Shown: piece after piece, positions 20,394-27,678 of the stretch | Layout of the letters: the number at the start of each line of letters is the position of its first letter | Position numbering within the stretch: position 1 is the stretch's first letter | Source: UBA2883 sp964017965 | GTDB lineage: Bacteria; Cyanobacteriota; Vampirovibrionia; Gastranaerophilales; Gastranaerophilaceae | Direction: 5' to 3' | DNA length: 64,000 bases | NCBI GenBank assembly: GCA_964017965.1 | Contig: CAXHNV010000005.1 | Span: 59,818-123,817 of the forward strand | Position numbers and translations under genes: made by a program | The notes under the pieces: model-generated | Told to the model about the DNA's origin: nothing | The model's input: only the letters and a program-made list of their open reading frames with translations | The model's database searches: none

Positions 20394-20422
20394 ATTATAA
20401 TTCTGTCTACATTATCATTAAA
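20394..20422 (-). promoter_or_regulatory. Probable dnaK promoter
   Basis: On the minus strand TTTAAT, 17 bases and TATAAT precede dnaK, giving a leader of about 20 bases that includes AAAAGGAG. The -35 match is partial. No CIRCE inverted repeat is present. Confidence 0.45.
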
Positions 20423-20483
20423 ACACCTTTTTTAAGGAAACCTGAAAAAATAAACAAAAAATTAACAATTCAATCAAGGGATA

Positions 20484-21290
20484 TTATAACTGTTCATGTG
20501 CTTGATTTACTACTTCATCTACATCAACTTCTATATTTTCAACACCTGTTGCAATATATATCAAGTACTCAATATTGCCTTTAGGGCCTTTGATAGATGA
20601 AAATGTCAGTCCTCTGACTTCATACCCCAAACCTTTTGCACACTCAATAACATTATTAATAACTTTGGCATGGACTGATTTGTCTCTTACAACTCCGCCC
20701 TTCTCTACAAACTCTTTGCCTGCCTCGAATTGAGGCTTAATCAAACATATCATTTCGTTAAAATCATGCGCCAATAATTCCTTTAAATTAGGTAGAACTC
20801 TACACAAAGAAATAAACGACATGTCAGACACCAACAAATCCGCCATAGGCTCACCTTCAGCATAAATATCAGTAGTCGAACATATCTTCAAATTAGTCTT
20901 CTCTACCGTCTTAACCCGCTCATCAGACCTTAACTTCCACGAAAACTGACCGTAACCGACATCAACAGCATATACAAACTTTGCACCCCTCTGCAACAAA
21001 CAATCCGTAAACCCGCCCGTAGAAGCGCCCGCATCTAAGCAAACTCTACCGCTCGGGTCAAACCCAAAACTATCCAAAGCCTTCTGCAGCTTAAACCCGC
21101 CCCTCGATACATAAGGCATTGATTTAACCGCAAAATCCCAGTCCTTATCAGGATTAAGTTGATACCCCGCCTTTGTTATAACTTCATCATTAACCTTAAC
21201 CTGACCCGCTAAAATAGAAGCCGCAGCCTTACTCTTAGTCTCAAAATAACCTAAATCAACCAGTATCTTGTCTAACCGTTCCTTCGCCAT
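20484..21290 (-). CDS. tlyA: TlyA-family rRNA 2'-O-methyltransferase
   Basis: The 268-residue product joins an N-terminal S4 RNA-binding domain (about residues 3-60, RLDKILVDLG...) to an FtsJ/Rossmann SAM methyltransferase domain. LDAGASTGGFTDCLLQ is the SAM motif, and LVSDMSFISL and LIKPQFEAG follow. Family members methylate 16S/23S rRNA and are sometimes called hemolysin A. A longer upstream frame exists, but ATG at 21290 is chosen because it starts one base after the tatD stop and gives the canonical MAKERLDKIL start. It is the last gene of the queC-tatD run. Confidence 0.93.
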   Translation of the reverse strand: MAKERLDKILVDLGYFETKSKAAASILAGQVKVNDEVITKAGYQLNPDKDWDFAVKSMPYVSRGGFKLQKALDSFGFDPSGRVCLDAGASTGGFTDCLLQRGAKFVYAVDVGYGQFSWKLRSDERVKTVEKTNLKICSTTDIYAEGEPMADLLVSDMSFISLCRVLPNLKELLAHDFNEMICLIKPQFEAGKEFVEKGGVVRDKSVHAKVINNVIECAKGLGYEVRGLTFSSIKGPKGNIEYLIYIATGVENIEVDVDEVVNQAHEQL

Positions 21291-21291
21291 A

Positions 21292-22050
21292 CTAAATCTT
21301 AAACACCCTTTCAGCATTAGCCGTAGTAACAGAAACAACCTCTTCCACACTGCAGCCGCGCAACTTTGCTATCTCTTCCGCCACATATTTAACATAAGCA
21401 GGCTGATTCTCTTTACCCCTAAAAGGAACAGGTGTCAAATACGGTGAATCTGTCTCCAACATCAACATCTCTAACGGTATCTCTTTTGCAACCTCTTTTG
21501 TCTTAACAGCGTTCTTAAAAGTCACAACTCCGCCAAGCGCAATATACCAACCTTCTCGAATACACTCTCTTGCAAACTCAACACTTCCCGAGAAACAATG
21601 AAAAACAACATCAGACCCACTGTTATATTCTTTCAGAATATCAAAACAGTCCTTGTGCGCTTCTCTATCGTGAATCTCAATCGGTAACCCGAGCTCATTA
21701 GCCAGCTTTATCTGCTTAATAAAAATATCCTTCTGCTCATCAACAAAGCTCTTATCCCAATAATAATCAAGCCCAATCTCACCAATAGCAACAACTTTCT
21801 CATTCTTTGAAAGTGTTCTAATCTCGTCTAAAATACCGTCATGCCAGTTCTTAGCCTCAGTGGGAAAAATCCCGAGCATACAGTAAACATCCTCATAAGA
21901 GTTCGCAATATCCAGTATCTTTTGAAAATATTCAGTCTCAACAGCAGGGATAATAATCTTTTTAATCCCGTTGTTTTTTGCATTCTCAATAACAGCGCCC
22001 CAATCCTCGTACATATCGAGGTGCGCGTGTGTATCAATCAGATAGTTCAT
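21292..22050 (-). CDS. tatD: TatD-family metal-dependent deoxyribonuclease
   Basis: A 252-residue TIM-barrel metallohydrolase. The metal-ligand motifs are all visible: DTHAHLD at residues 6-12, GEIGLDYYW near 90, the EIHDREAH histidine near 125, HCFSGS near 150 and ETDSPYL near 200. TatD enzymes act as 3'-5' exonucleases or related hydrolases. Its ATG starts one base after the stop of the upstream membrane-protein gene, so it is part of the leftward operon. Confidence 0.95.
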   Translation of the reverse strand: MNYLIDTHAHLDMYEDWGAVIENAKNNGIKKIIIPAVETEYFQKILDIANSYEDVYCMLGIFPTEAKNWHDGILDEIRTLSKNEKVVAIGEIGLDYYWDKSFVDEQKDIFIKQIKLANELGLPIEIHDREAHKDCFDILKEYNSGSDVVFHCFSGSVEFARECIREGWYIALGGVVTFKNAVKTKEVAKEIPLEMLMLETDSPYLTPVPFRGKENQPAYVKYVAEEIAKLRGCSVEEVVSVTTANAERVFKI

Positions 22051-22051
22051 C

Positions 22052-22591
22052 TTAGTTCATCCCTGTAGGAGCAAAGTTCTTTTGTACCTGATACGAAGGA
22101 ACCGGCGGAGTTGCAGGTTTCTGAACAGGTGCATGCGTCGTTTGAACAGGTTTTACAGGGGTTGCAACCGGAACATTTACAGTCTTTTGCGCATTAGAAT
22201 ATGTCTGACTATATGGCTGTGTCTGTTGGGTTTGGTTGTAACCGTAAGAGTTTTGCAACTGCCCCTTATAAGCGTCGTCCTTTTCAGGTTCAATAGTCTT
22301 ATCAAAAGTCTCAATTGTGTTTTTCTTCTCTTCTTTAACAGATAACTTGCCGCTATCTTCCATTTGTATAAGTCTCAAACGGCTGTCAATCAAATGCTTA
22401 ACACCCAAACCTGATTCTTTGATATCGCCTTCATCGTTTTCACCGATAGTAGTATCAACGCTAAGCGTCAAATGCGTAGCAACTATAATAAAGAAAACCG
22501 CCATTAACATAAAAGCCCCGATGAAAAGCTTTACATAGCTAGGTTTTTCTTCTTCTCTTTTTTTCATATATTTTTTATAATATTGACTCAT
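22052..22591 (-). CDS. Single-pass membrane protein with Pro/Gln-rich tail
   Basis: A 179-residue protein with a basic N-terminus (MSQYYKKYMKKREEE) and one membrane helix at about residues 20-45. The remainder is a low-complexity extracytoplasmic region rich in Gln, Thr, Pro and Tyr after residue 110. It looks like an N-in bitopic protein. No family is recognised. It lies between the DUF366 and tatD genes with only 1-2 bases of spacing, so it is co-expressed with them. The Pro/Gln repeats resemble periplasm-spanning linkers, but this is inference. Confidence 0.8.
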   Translation of the reverse strand: MSQYYKKYMKKREEEKPSYVKLFIGAFMLMAVFFIIVATHLTLSVDTTIGENDEGDIKESGLGVKHLIDSRLRLIQMEDSGKLSVKEEKKNTIETFDKTIEPEKDDAYKGQLQNSYGYNQTQQTQPYSQTYSNAQKTVNVPVATPVKPVQTTHAPVQKPATPPVPSYQVQKNFAPTGMN

Positions 22592-22593
22592 TT

Positions 22594-23148
22594 TTACACT
22601 CCACGTACTTTTGTACTTGCAAGAACGATATCCTCAATCTCATCAGAATATCTTTTCATAATTGTATTAGCAAAATCTTTAATATCAACTATTCCGAGTT
22701 CACTGGTTAAACCGGAAGCACTCACAGGTGCACCCTCAGAATCAATGTTCAAACCTGTATGAATAAGAATAGAAGTTTGCGATTTTGTAGCAATAGAAAC
22801 AGAAAGTTTTCTGCCTTCTATCATCAAGTCGTCACCGTTACGTACAACGAAAACACCGCGTTTTTCAAGCTCTTCTTTTATTATACAAATCAAAAGTCTT
22901 TGTCTGAAAACACCTTCCACGAGGTTAACATTAAACTGCTCAGTTATAAAGCTAAGCATGTTTTTGCTGTAAATCGGTTCGTTGTTGATAACATCTTCGA
23001 TATCAACCATTTCCGTAAGCTTAACTTCACATTCACCGCAAAACGCAACAATCGCATCGCCTTGAAGCTTATAGTTTTTATAAATCCAATGCGGCGCCAA
23101 CTGCGAACCTATGTATTTAATTTCCTCGTCTAAGTATTTTGTAATCAT
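22594..23148 (-). CDS. DUF366 family protein
   Basis: A 184-residue protein matching DUF366 from memory of family patterns: LDEEIKYIGSQL at the start, LQGDAIVAFCGECEV, VDIEDV, IYSKNMLSF, FRQRLLICII, GDDLMIEGRKLSVSIAT and a final IHTGLNI. The family is described mainly from archaea and its function is unknown. Here it directly follows queC by two bases in a leftward operon. A link with 7-deazaguanine (queuosine) metabolism is therefore a reasonable hypothesis, but rests only on context. The start is well placed after the queC stop. Confidence 0.8.
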   Translation of the reverse strand: MITKYLDEEIKYIGSQLAPHWIYKNYKLQGDAIVAFCGECEVKLTEMVDIEDVINNEPIYSKNMLSFITEQFNVNLVEGVFRQRLLICIIKEELEKRGVFVVRNGDDLMIEGRKLSVSIATKSQTSILIHTGLNIDSEGAPVSASGLTSELGIVDIKDFANTIMKRYSDEIEDIVLASTKVRGV

Positions 23149-23150
23149 AA

Positions 23151-23813
23151 TTAAAACAACTTTTCTATTAACTCATTTGCCTTGTTATATTCTAAAGCAT
23201 ACAATAAATGTTTGCAAGACTCACATTTTCCGCAATGTTTTTTCTCTAAACCATTATAGCAGCTCATAAGCATTTCAAGCGGAATAGAATGGTCTAAGGC
23301 GAGCTTTACAATCTCGTTTTTGTCATAATTTATTAACGGTGCAACTACCTTTACCCCTGCAAAAGTAGAGTATTTGAAGCTCTCATTTATCCCGTCGATA
23401 AACTCTTGAGTGTTATCGGGGAAGGTTTGACCTTCTTCTTTGTTTGCACCGATAAGAATATGTGTGTATTCATAGCTGTCAGCGTAAGCTGCTGCAATAT
23501 TTAAAAATAACCCGTTTCGGTTTGGAACCCAGACGGCTTTGGCACTTTCGGTTGTACCGTAGATATCGGTCGGAACTTCATCTTCACTAACGACCGATGT
23601 ATGAGTAATATTCTTTAAAAACGGCAATTCAACAACCTCGTGCTCAAGCCCGTAGTATTTAGCAATCTCAGCGGACGATTCCACCTCTTTTTTAAGTGAT
23701 TTTTGACCGTAATCAAACGTTAGCGCAAGCTGAACATTGAACTCTTCTTTCGCCAGCCCCAATGATACTAAAGAATCTAAGCCCCCTGATAAAAGAATTA
23801 TTCCTTTATTCAT
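23151..23813 (-). CDS. queC: 7-cyano-7-deazaguanine synthase QueC
   Basis: QueC turns 7-carboxy-7-deazaguanine into preQ0 using ATP and ammonia, on the way to queuosine in tRNA. The 220-residue form starts at MNKGIILLSGGLDS, giving the PP-loop SGGLDS at residues 9-14. The C-terminal zinc site is CYNG...CGKCESCKH (four Cys near residues 185-205). The open frame reaches further upstream, but the ATG at 23813 overlaps the end of the HEAT gene and has GGAAGAAG just before it. No queD, queE or queF lies in this window. Confidence 0.94.
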   Translation of the reverse strand: MNKGIILLSGGLDSLVSLGLAKEEFNVQLALTFDYGQKSLKKEVESSAEIAKYYGLEHEVVELPFLKNITHTSVVSEDEVPTDIYGTTESAKAVWVPNRNGLFLNIAAAYADSYEYTHILIGANKEEGQTFPDNTQEFIDGINESFKYSTFAGVKVVAPLINYDKNEIVKLALDHSIPLEMLMSCYNGLEKKHCGKCESCKHLLYALEYNKANELIEKLF

Positions 23814-24765
23814 CTTCTTCCCCATTTTCTTCATACTCGTCAATAATAGACTGGGCTTCGTCTTTCAAAAACTGAGAATATTCAGGAACACTTAAAACCT
23901 CATCAAGAACACTTCTGCCTTCAAGGTTATATAGTGCAATAAGTGCATTCTTCTTAACTTCGTCATTATCGTCGTTCAAGACACTTCTTATCAGCTCAAC
24001 TGCCTCTTCTTCACCGCTGTTCATAAGTGCTTCAATAGCGTTGATTCTAACCATTGGCGAAGTGTCATAGAGCGAACGTTTCAGAGCTTTGAATATTTTT
24101 CTGTCAGAAACATTGAGTTTACCTAACGCTTCAATAATACGTTCTTTCAGGAACGAAAACTTGTCTAAGAACCCTTGTTTTGCTTCAAGGATAGAGACAA
24201 GAGGGTCGATAGCGCTTGTATCACCCAATAACCCGAGAGCTGAAACTGCTGATTCTTTTAAATAAACAGATTTTTCTTCTTCATCCTGCATAACATCAAT
24301 CAGCGGAGCAACAGCGTATTTGTCACCAATCTTACCCAGAGCATCAGCACACGCAAGACGTACCTTGTAATTTTCGTTTTTATTGTTTAAACAATACAAT
24401 AATGAGCCCACAACGGATGTATCTTTTATATTAGCAATAGCTTTTGCACACATTACACGAACATTTATCAAATCGTCAAAATCGTAAGGTGTGTTCTCAA
24501 GGTTAATACGCATAAGCAAAAGGTTTGTAAGAACAGCTAACGACGATTTGTCTCGGTATCTGTCTGAAAGCGAGATGAGCTTCATCAAGACCTTAGGGTT
24601 ATAAACGGTTCCCATAAGGTGATTATAGATTTGAACAAGCTCTTCGTCGGTATAGTTGTCAGAGAGATTGATTAAGTTTTCAATCAAAATTTCGGCATCA
24701 ACTTCCGTACCGATACCACAAGTCTGTATAATCAAATCTAAATCTAAACCGTTATCATTACTCAC
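23806..24765 (-). CDS. HEAT-repeat protein
   Basis: A 319-residue alpha-helical repeat protein. Repeats such as VRLACADALGKIGDKYAVAPLIDVM and LKESAVSALGLLGDTSAIDPLVSIL (residues about 130-200) are classic HEAT/PBS-lyase-like units, and more follow to about residue 290. The C-terminus is very acidic (EENGEEDE). The function is unknown; such proteins are usually scaffolds. It is the first gene of the leftward operon HEAT-queC-DUF366-membrane protein-tatD-tlyA and has a clear sigma-70 promoter. A second HEAT-like gene lies at 60.1-60.8 kb. Confidence 0.88.
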   Translation of the reverse strand: MSNDNGLDLDLIIQTCGIGTEVDAEILIENLINLSDNYTDEELVQIYNHLMGTVYNPKVLMKLISLSDRYRDKSSLAVLTNLLLMRINLENTPYDFDDLINVRVMCAKAIANIKDTSVVGSLLYCLNNKNENYKVRLACADALGKIGDKYAVAPLIDVMQDEEEKSVYLKESAVSALGLLGDTSAIDPLVSILEAKQGFLDKFSFLKERIIEALGKLNVSDRKIFKALKRSLYDTSPMVRINAIEALMNSGEEEAVELIRSVLNDDNDEVKKNALIALYNLEGRSVLDEVLSVPEYSQFLKDEAQSIIDEYEENGEEDE

Positions 24766-24771
24766 ACCCTC

Positions 24772-24800
24772 ACTTTACAATAAAGATAGGGAATGTTCAA
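24772..24800 (-). promoter_or_regulatory. Sigma-70 promoter of the HEAT-queC operon
   Basis: On the minus strand TTGAAC (24800-24795), 17 bases and TAAAGT (24777-24772) precede the HEAT gene ATG (24765). Transcription would start near 24766, so the leader is negligible, although a GAGGGTG lies close upstream of the ATG. Confidence 0.6.
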
Positions 24801-24818
24801 GGAATTCTTAAATATTCG

Positions 24819-24827
24819 TGGTATAAT
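24819..24827 (+). promoter_or_regulatory. Extended -10 promoter, leaderless geometry
   Basis: TGGTATAAT ends six bases (TTTTTT) before the decarboxylase ATG at 24834. No Shine-Dalgarno is possible. The promoter overlaps the divergent HEAT-queC promoter region. Confidence 0.65.
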
Positions 24828-24833
24828 TTTTTT

Positions 24834-26228
24834 ATGGAAGAAAACAGAGCAAAAGCGCCGATAGTTGAAGCATTAGAAAACGCATATAAAAAATGTTCGT
24901 ATCATTTTCATATACCGGGTCACGCAAGAGGTAACGGGGTTTACGAACCTTTCAGAACACTCATTGGTGACAAGTTTTTTCAATGCGACATGACAGATGA
25001 ATTTGACGGGATAGGAACGCTTAACCCGCCAACAGGACCAATTAAAGAGGCGCAGGAACTCTGCGCAAAACTGTTTGACGCTAAAAAATCATACTTTTTA
25101 TTGAACGGTTCTACTATCGGTAACCTTGCTATTGCAATGGGTTTAACTAAGAAGAAACAAAAGGTTATTGTTAACAGAAACTGTCACCGCTCTGTTATTA
25201 CAGGTCTTATTATGTCAGGAGCTGAACCTATCTGGGTAAACCCTGAGCAGCTTGGTGAATGGGGGCTCTGGGGTGAGATTTCACCGGCAAAGATAGAAGA
25301 CATTCTGAAACGTAACGATGATGTTAGTATGGTATGGATTACGAACCCGACTTATGAGGGGGTTGTTTCCGATATCAAGCGAATCGCTGAAATCTGCAAA
25401 AAGTATGGTGTAGCACTTGTGGTTGATGAGGCGCACGGAACATTGTGGAAGTTTAACGAAGAGCTTCCGACACCGGCTTTAGAGTATGGGGCTGACATTG
25501 TTGTTCAGTCGTTTCATAAGACAGGCGGGAGCATGTCGCAGACATCTGTTATGCACGTTGGCAAGGATTCTAAGATTGATGTTGAGGCGCTTCAACACGC
25601 ACTTAAGCTATTACATACCACAAGCCCTTCTATAATATTGCTTGCGGGGTTGGATGCTGCAAGAGCTAACCTTGAAACTCAAGAAGGACTTGATAATATT
25701 CAGAATGCGATTGATAACGCTAAGTTTTTAATTGAAGAGATTGACAAACTGGATAACATTTTTCATCTAAAACAAGATGTTATGGATGTTACGAAGATAT
25801 TTATTAAGGCGAAGAACCTTTCGGGGATACAGTTTGAGAGAGTTTTGGAAGAAGATTACAACATTGAGATTGAGGCAGCGTCTGATAAGGGTTTGCTTTT
25901 ATTATCTAATATTGGGAATTCAAGGGAAGAGTTTGAGTACCTTGCAAAGTGTTTGAGAGAGATTGATAAGACGGATTATTCCGACAGATTTGAACCTGAG
26001 AAGAAGAAGCACATGCCTATGTTAACGCCTATTATTAAGATGCGGTTACGGGACGCTTTTTATGCAGAGAAAGAGGAAGTGAGCCGTGAATATTCGGTTG
26101 GCAGATTGTCGGCTGAGGTTATTGCAGAGTGTCCTCCAGGCATTGCGATACTTTTACCGGGTGAACTAATTACCAAACAACATTTACCATACCTTGAAAA
26201 CTACGAAACAATTGAAGTGATAAAGTAA
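24834..26228 (+). CDS. Orn/Lys/Arg decarboxylase family protein
   Basis: A 464-residue PLP enzyme of the fold-type I basic amino-acid decarboxylases, short form lacking the N-terminal wing domain, as in Bacillus SpeA and cyanobacterial homologs. HIPGHARG (about residues 25-32) and the PLP-binding GSTIGNLA (near 93) are seen. The cofactor Asp lies in VVDEAHG (near 198) and the Schiff-base Lys in QSFHKTGGSMSQ (near 229). The C-terminal half ends with PGIAILLPGE, also typical. It probably makes agmatine or cadaverine for polyamine synthesis; arginine is most likely by length class, but substrate is not determined here. A leaderless transcript is predicted. Confidence 0.9.
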   Translation: MEENRAKAPIVEALENAYKKCSYHFHIPGHARGNGVYEPFRTLIGDKFFQCDMTDEFDGIGTLNPPTGPIKEAQELCAKLFDAKKSYFLLNGSTIGNLAIAMGLTKKKQKVIVNRNCHRSVITGLIMSGAEPIWVNPEQLGEWGLWGEISPAKIEDILKRNDDVSMVWITNPTYEGVVSDIKRIAEICKKYGVALVVDEAHGTLWKFNEELPTPALEYGADIVVQSFHKTGGSMSQTSVMHVGKDSKIDVEALQHALKLLHTTSPSIILLAGLDAARANLETQEGLDNIQNAIDNAKFLIEEIDKLDNIFHLKQDVMDVTKIFIKAKNLSGIQFERVLEEDYNIEIEAASDKGLLLLSNIGNSREEFEYLAKCLREIDKTDYSDRFEPEKKKHMPMLTPIIKMRLRDAFYAEKEEVSREYSVGRLSAEVIAECPPGIAILLPGELITKQHLPYLENYETIEVIK

Positions 26229-26232
26229 TTAT

Positions 26233-26457
26233 TTATATTTTTTTAGATTTTTCATATTCAAGTAATAAATCCGGTAATGACATATTAAAACCATTAGCTA
26301 TTTTAACCAGATTCTGAAACAATATATCACTCTTACCTCTTTCAAAGTTACTCAACGTTGCCGGCTCAATACCACAATCAAATGCAAATTCATTTAATGT
26401 AATATCTGCAAGTTCTCTTTTATCTCTAATATATTGTCCAATGTCTAAGTATTGCAT
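26233..26457 (-). CDS. XRE-family helix-turn-helix regulator A
   Basis: A 74-residue single-domain HTH_3 protein (helix-turn-helix about residues 18-45, with TLNEFAFDCGIEPATLSNFERGKSD). The frame extends 12 codons upstream as a hydrophobic lead, but ATG at 26457 gives the normal XRE start MQYLDIGQYIRDKR. It is clearly paralogous to regulator B at 26.9-27.1 kb (shared GIEPATLS/DIEPAILS, LVKIANGF/LVKIAAGF and MS(L)P(D/A)). It is divergent from the HAD-like gene, with an operator-like motif between them. Likely a repressor of itself and the HAD gene. Confidence 0.85.
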   Translation of the reverse strand: MQYLDIGQYIRDKRELADITLNEFAFDCGIEPATLSNFERGKSDILFQNLVKIANGFNMSLPDLLLEYEKSKKI

Positions 26458-26490
26458 TTTCTCAATTATGAGGTAGTATAGAAGAAAAAT

Positions 26491-26509
26491 CATTGATAAT
26501 TCTCAATAA
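26491..26509. promoter_or_regulatory. Operator-like motif between XRE-A and HAD gene
   Basis: CATTGATAATTCTCAATAA contains a 16-bp imperfect inverted repeat (ATTGA...TCAAT, central AATT). It lies 34 bases upstream of the XRE-A start and 12 bases before the HAD-like ATG. The same motif, with two differences, occurs upstream of the paralogous regulator B at 27114-27131. Confidence 0.6.
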
Positions 26510-26520
26510 GGTAGGGCAAT

Positions 26521-26868
26521 ATGCAAAACAGAACTTATAAGAAAACTCTTTTAATAGATTTAGACGGTGTTTTAAACCAATACACCGGCAATTATAATAA
26601 AAATACTATTCCTCCAATAAAAGAAGGTGCAAAAGAATTTTTGGAAAAATTAAGTGAACATTTTGAACTAAAAATTTTTACATCTCGCTCAATGAAAATA
26701 ACAGCAGAATGGTTAATAGAAAATAACCTTAGTCAATATATTTCAGACATAACAAATATAAAAGTGCCCGGTTATTTATTGATTGACGATAGAGCTATCT
26801 GTTATAATGGTAACTATTCTGAAACATTAGAAAGTATTAAAAATTTTCAAGTTCATTGGAAAAGTTAA
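26521..26868 (+). CDS. Small HAD-like hydrolase
   Basis: A 115-residue protein with the HAD motif I LLIDLDGVLNQ (D13, D15), a motif II-like IFTSRS at about residues 62-67, and LIDDRA near residues 95-100 as motif III/IV. No cap domain is evident. The short form resembles minimal HAD phosphatases found in phage and small genomic islands. Its substrate is unknown. The gene is flanked by two paralogous XRE genes, divergent from one and convergent with the other, whose stop overlaps its TAA by four bases. A GGTAGGG lies just before the ATG. Confidence 0.85.
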   Translation: MQNRTYKKTLLIDLDGVLNQYTGNYNKNTIPPIKEGAKEFLEKLSEHFELKIFTSRSMKITAEWLIENNLSQYISDITNIKVPGYLLIDDRAICYNGNYSETLESIKNFQVHWKS

Positions 26869-27080
26869 GCTGATTCAAATTCTGTTAAAAATTCTGCTGG
26901 TGACATTTCAAACCCTGCAGCAATTTTTACCAAAGTTTCAAGCTTGATACCTTGTTTTAGATTTTCAACCCTGCTTAATATTGCAGGCTCAATATCATTA
27001 GCTACAGAAAACGAATTAAGAGAAACCCCTAACTCCACTCGTTTTTGTTTTATATAAACTCCCAACTCATTGTATTCCAT
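26865..27080 (-). CDS. XRE-family helix-turn-helix regulator B
   Basis: A 71-residue HTH_3 protein paralogous to regulator A, with the helix-turn-helix at about residues 18-42 (SLNSFSVANDIEPAILSRVEN). The ATG lies 11 bases below a 26-bp perfect palindrome and, further up, the shared ATTGA/TCAAT motif, so autoregulation is likely. Its stop overlaps the stop of the convergent HAD-like gene. There is no partner toxin or transposase nearby. Confidence 0.85.
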   Translation of the reverse strand: MEYNELGVYIKQKRVELGVSLNSFSVANDIEPAILSRVENLKQGIKLETLVKIAAGFEMSPAEFLTEFESA

Positions 27081-27090
27081 AGATTTAATT

Positions 27091-27116
27091 ATGAAATATT
27101 CTTAAGAATATTTCAT
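27091..27116. promoter_or_regulatory. 26-bp perfect palindrome upstream of XRE-B
   Basis: The half-site ATGAAATATTCTT (27091-27103) is followed directly by its exact reverse complement (27104-27116). It ends 11 bases before the XRE-B start on the minus strand. It is a strong candidate operator for a dimeric regulator. Confidence 0.7.
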
Positions 27117-27131
27117 TGACAAATCTCAATA
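27114..27131. promoter_or_regulatory. Second copy of the XRE-associated motif
   Basis: CATTGACAAATCTCAATA matches the motif at 26491-26509 at 16 of 18 positions and abuts the 26-bp palindrome. Its position upstream of a paralogous XRE gene suggests a shared binding specificity. Confidence 0.55.
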
Positions 27132-27153
27132 TAAGAACACATTACATATATAC

Positions 27154-27186
27154 AAAAAAGTCGGGTGTGATACCCGACTTTTTTAT
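27154..27186 (-). terminator. Rho-independent terminator after rpsO
   Basis: GTCGGGT (27160-27166) and ACCCGAC (27172-27178) form a 7-bp GC-rich stem with A-run and T-run on either side, so it can act in both directions. It lies 20 bases downstream of the rpsO stop. Confidence 0.85.
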
Positions 27187-27206
27187 TCTGAAATTTTAAG
27201 CAAAAA

Positions 27207-27476
27207 CTAACCACGAATTCCTAATTCTTTGATTAAGTTTCTGTATCCGTCTAAGTCTTTTGACTTCAAATAAGATAACAAGCCTTTTCTCTTACCTACC
27301 ATCATCAAAAGACCTCTCTTTGTAGCGTAGTCTTTTTTATTTGATTTCAAGTGTTCAGTAAGCTCAGCAATCTTCTGAGTCAACATAGCAACCTGTGCTT
27401 CTGTTGAACCTGTATCTTTTGCGTTCTTTCCAAACTTAGCAATAATTTCTTGTTTGTTCTTTAAATTAATTGACAT
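27207..27476 (-). CDS. rpsO: Ribosomal protein S15
   Basis: S15 binds 16S rRNA early in 30S assembly. The 89-residue length and sequence are standard: GSTEAQVAMLTQKIAELTEHLKSN and KRGLLMMVGKRKGLLSYLK. A Shine-Dalgarno AAAGGA precedes the ATG. S15 often represses its own translation through leader structures; a short hairpin is visible in this leader. pnp, its usual neighbour, is absent. The gene ends at a strong terminator. Confidence 0.98.
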   Translation of the reverse strand: MSINLKNKQEIIAKFGKNAKDTGSTEAQVAMLTQKIAELTEHLKSNKKDYATKRGLLMMVGKRKGLLSYLKSKDLDGYRNLIKELGIRG

Positions 27477-27515
27477 TATTTTATCCTTTATTTCTTTTTG
27501 TATGAGTACATATTG

Positions 27516-27532
27516 GCGTAAGCACCCTACGC
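27516..27532 (-). promoter_or_regulatory. Short hairpin in the rpsO leader
   Basis: GCGTA and TACGC form a 5-bp stem around a 7-base loop, about 40 bases before the rpsO start codon. It may belong to an S15 autoregulatory structure, but the evidence is slight. Confidence 0.3.
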
Positions 27533-27598
27533 AACAATAATAATATGGTGAAAATGTAAAATCAAGTACAACTTATTATTTCTTAAGAAACCGCGTCT

Positions 27599-27678
27599 TG
27601 GATTATTCGGCTGGTCGCAGAAGCGTGGTTCTGCTCCACGTTACGAGTTCCGCTTCGCTTCACTCTACCGAAAATCCG
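27599..27678 (-). repeat. Dispersed hairpin-ended repeat, copy 1
   Basis: On the minus strand the element begins CGGATTTTCGGTAGAGTG and ends CCGAATAATCC; the ends are near-complementary, so the element folds back on itself. Inside is a second stem (CGTGG/CCACG). It lies directly after the symporter stop and upstream of rpsO. A second copy with the same ends and the same first ~40 bases sits next to 23S rRNA at 62249-62366. Confidence 0.75.

Noticed and set aside
20366..20480. Possible CIRCE heat-shock operator upstream of dnaK
   Set aside because: No TTAGCACTC-N9-GAGTGCTAA inverted repeat was found.
26233..27080. Toxin-antitoxin or phage repressor module
   Set aside because: There are two regulators but no toxin-like protein, integrase or phage gene. 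The HAD-like protein has hydrolase motifs and no known toxin signature.
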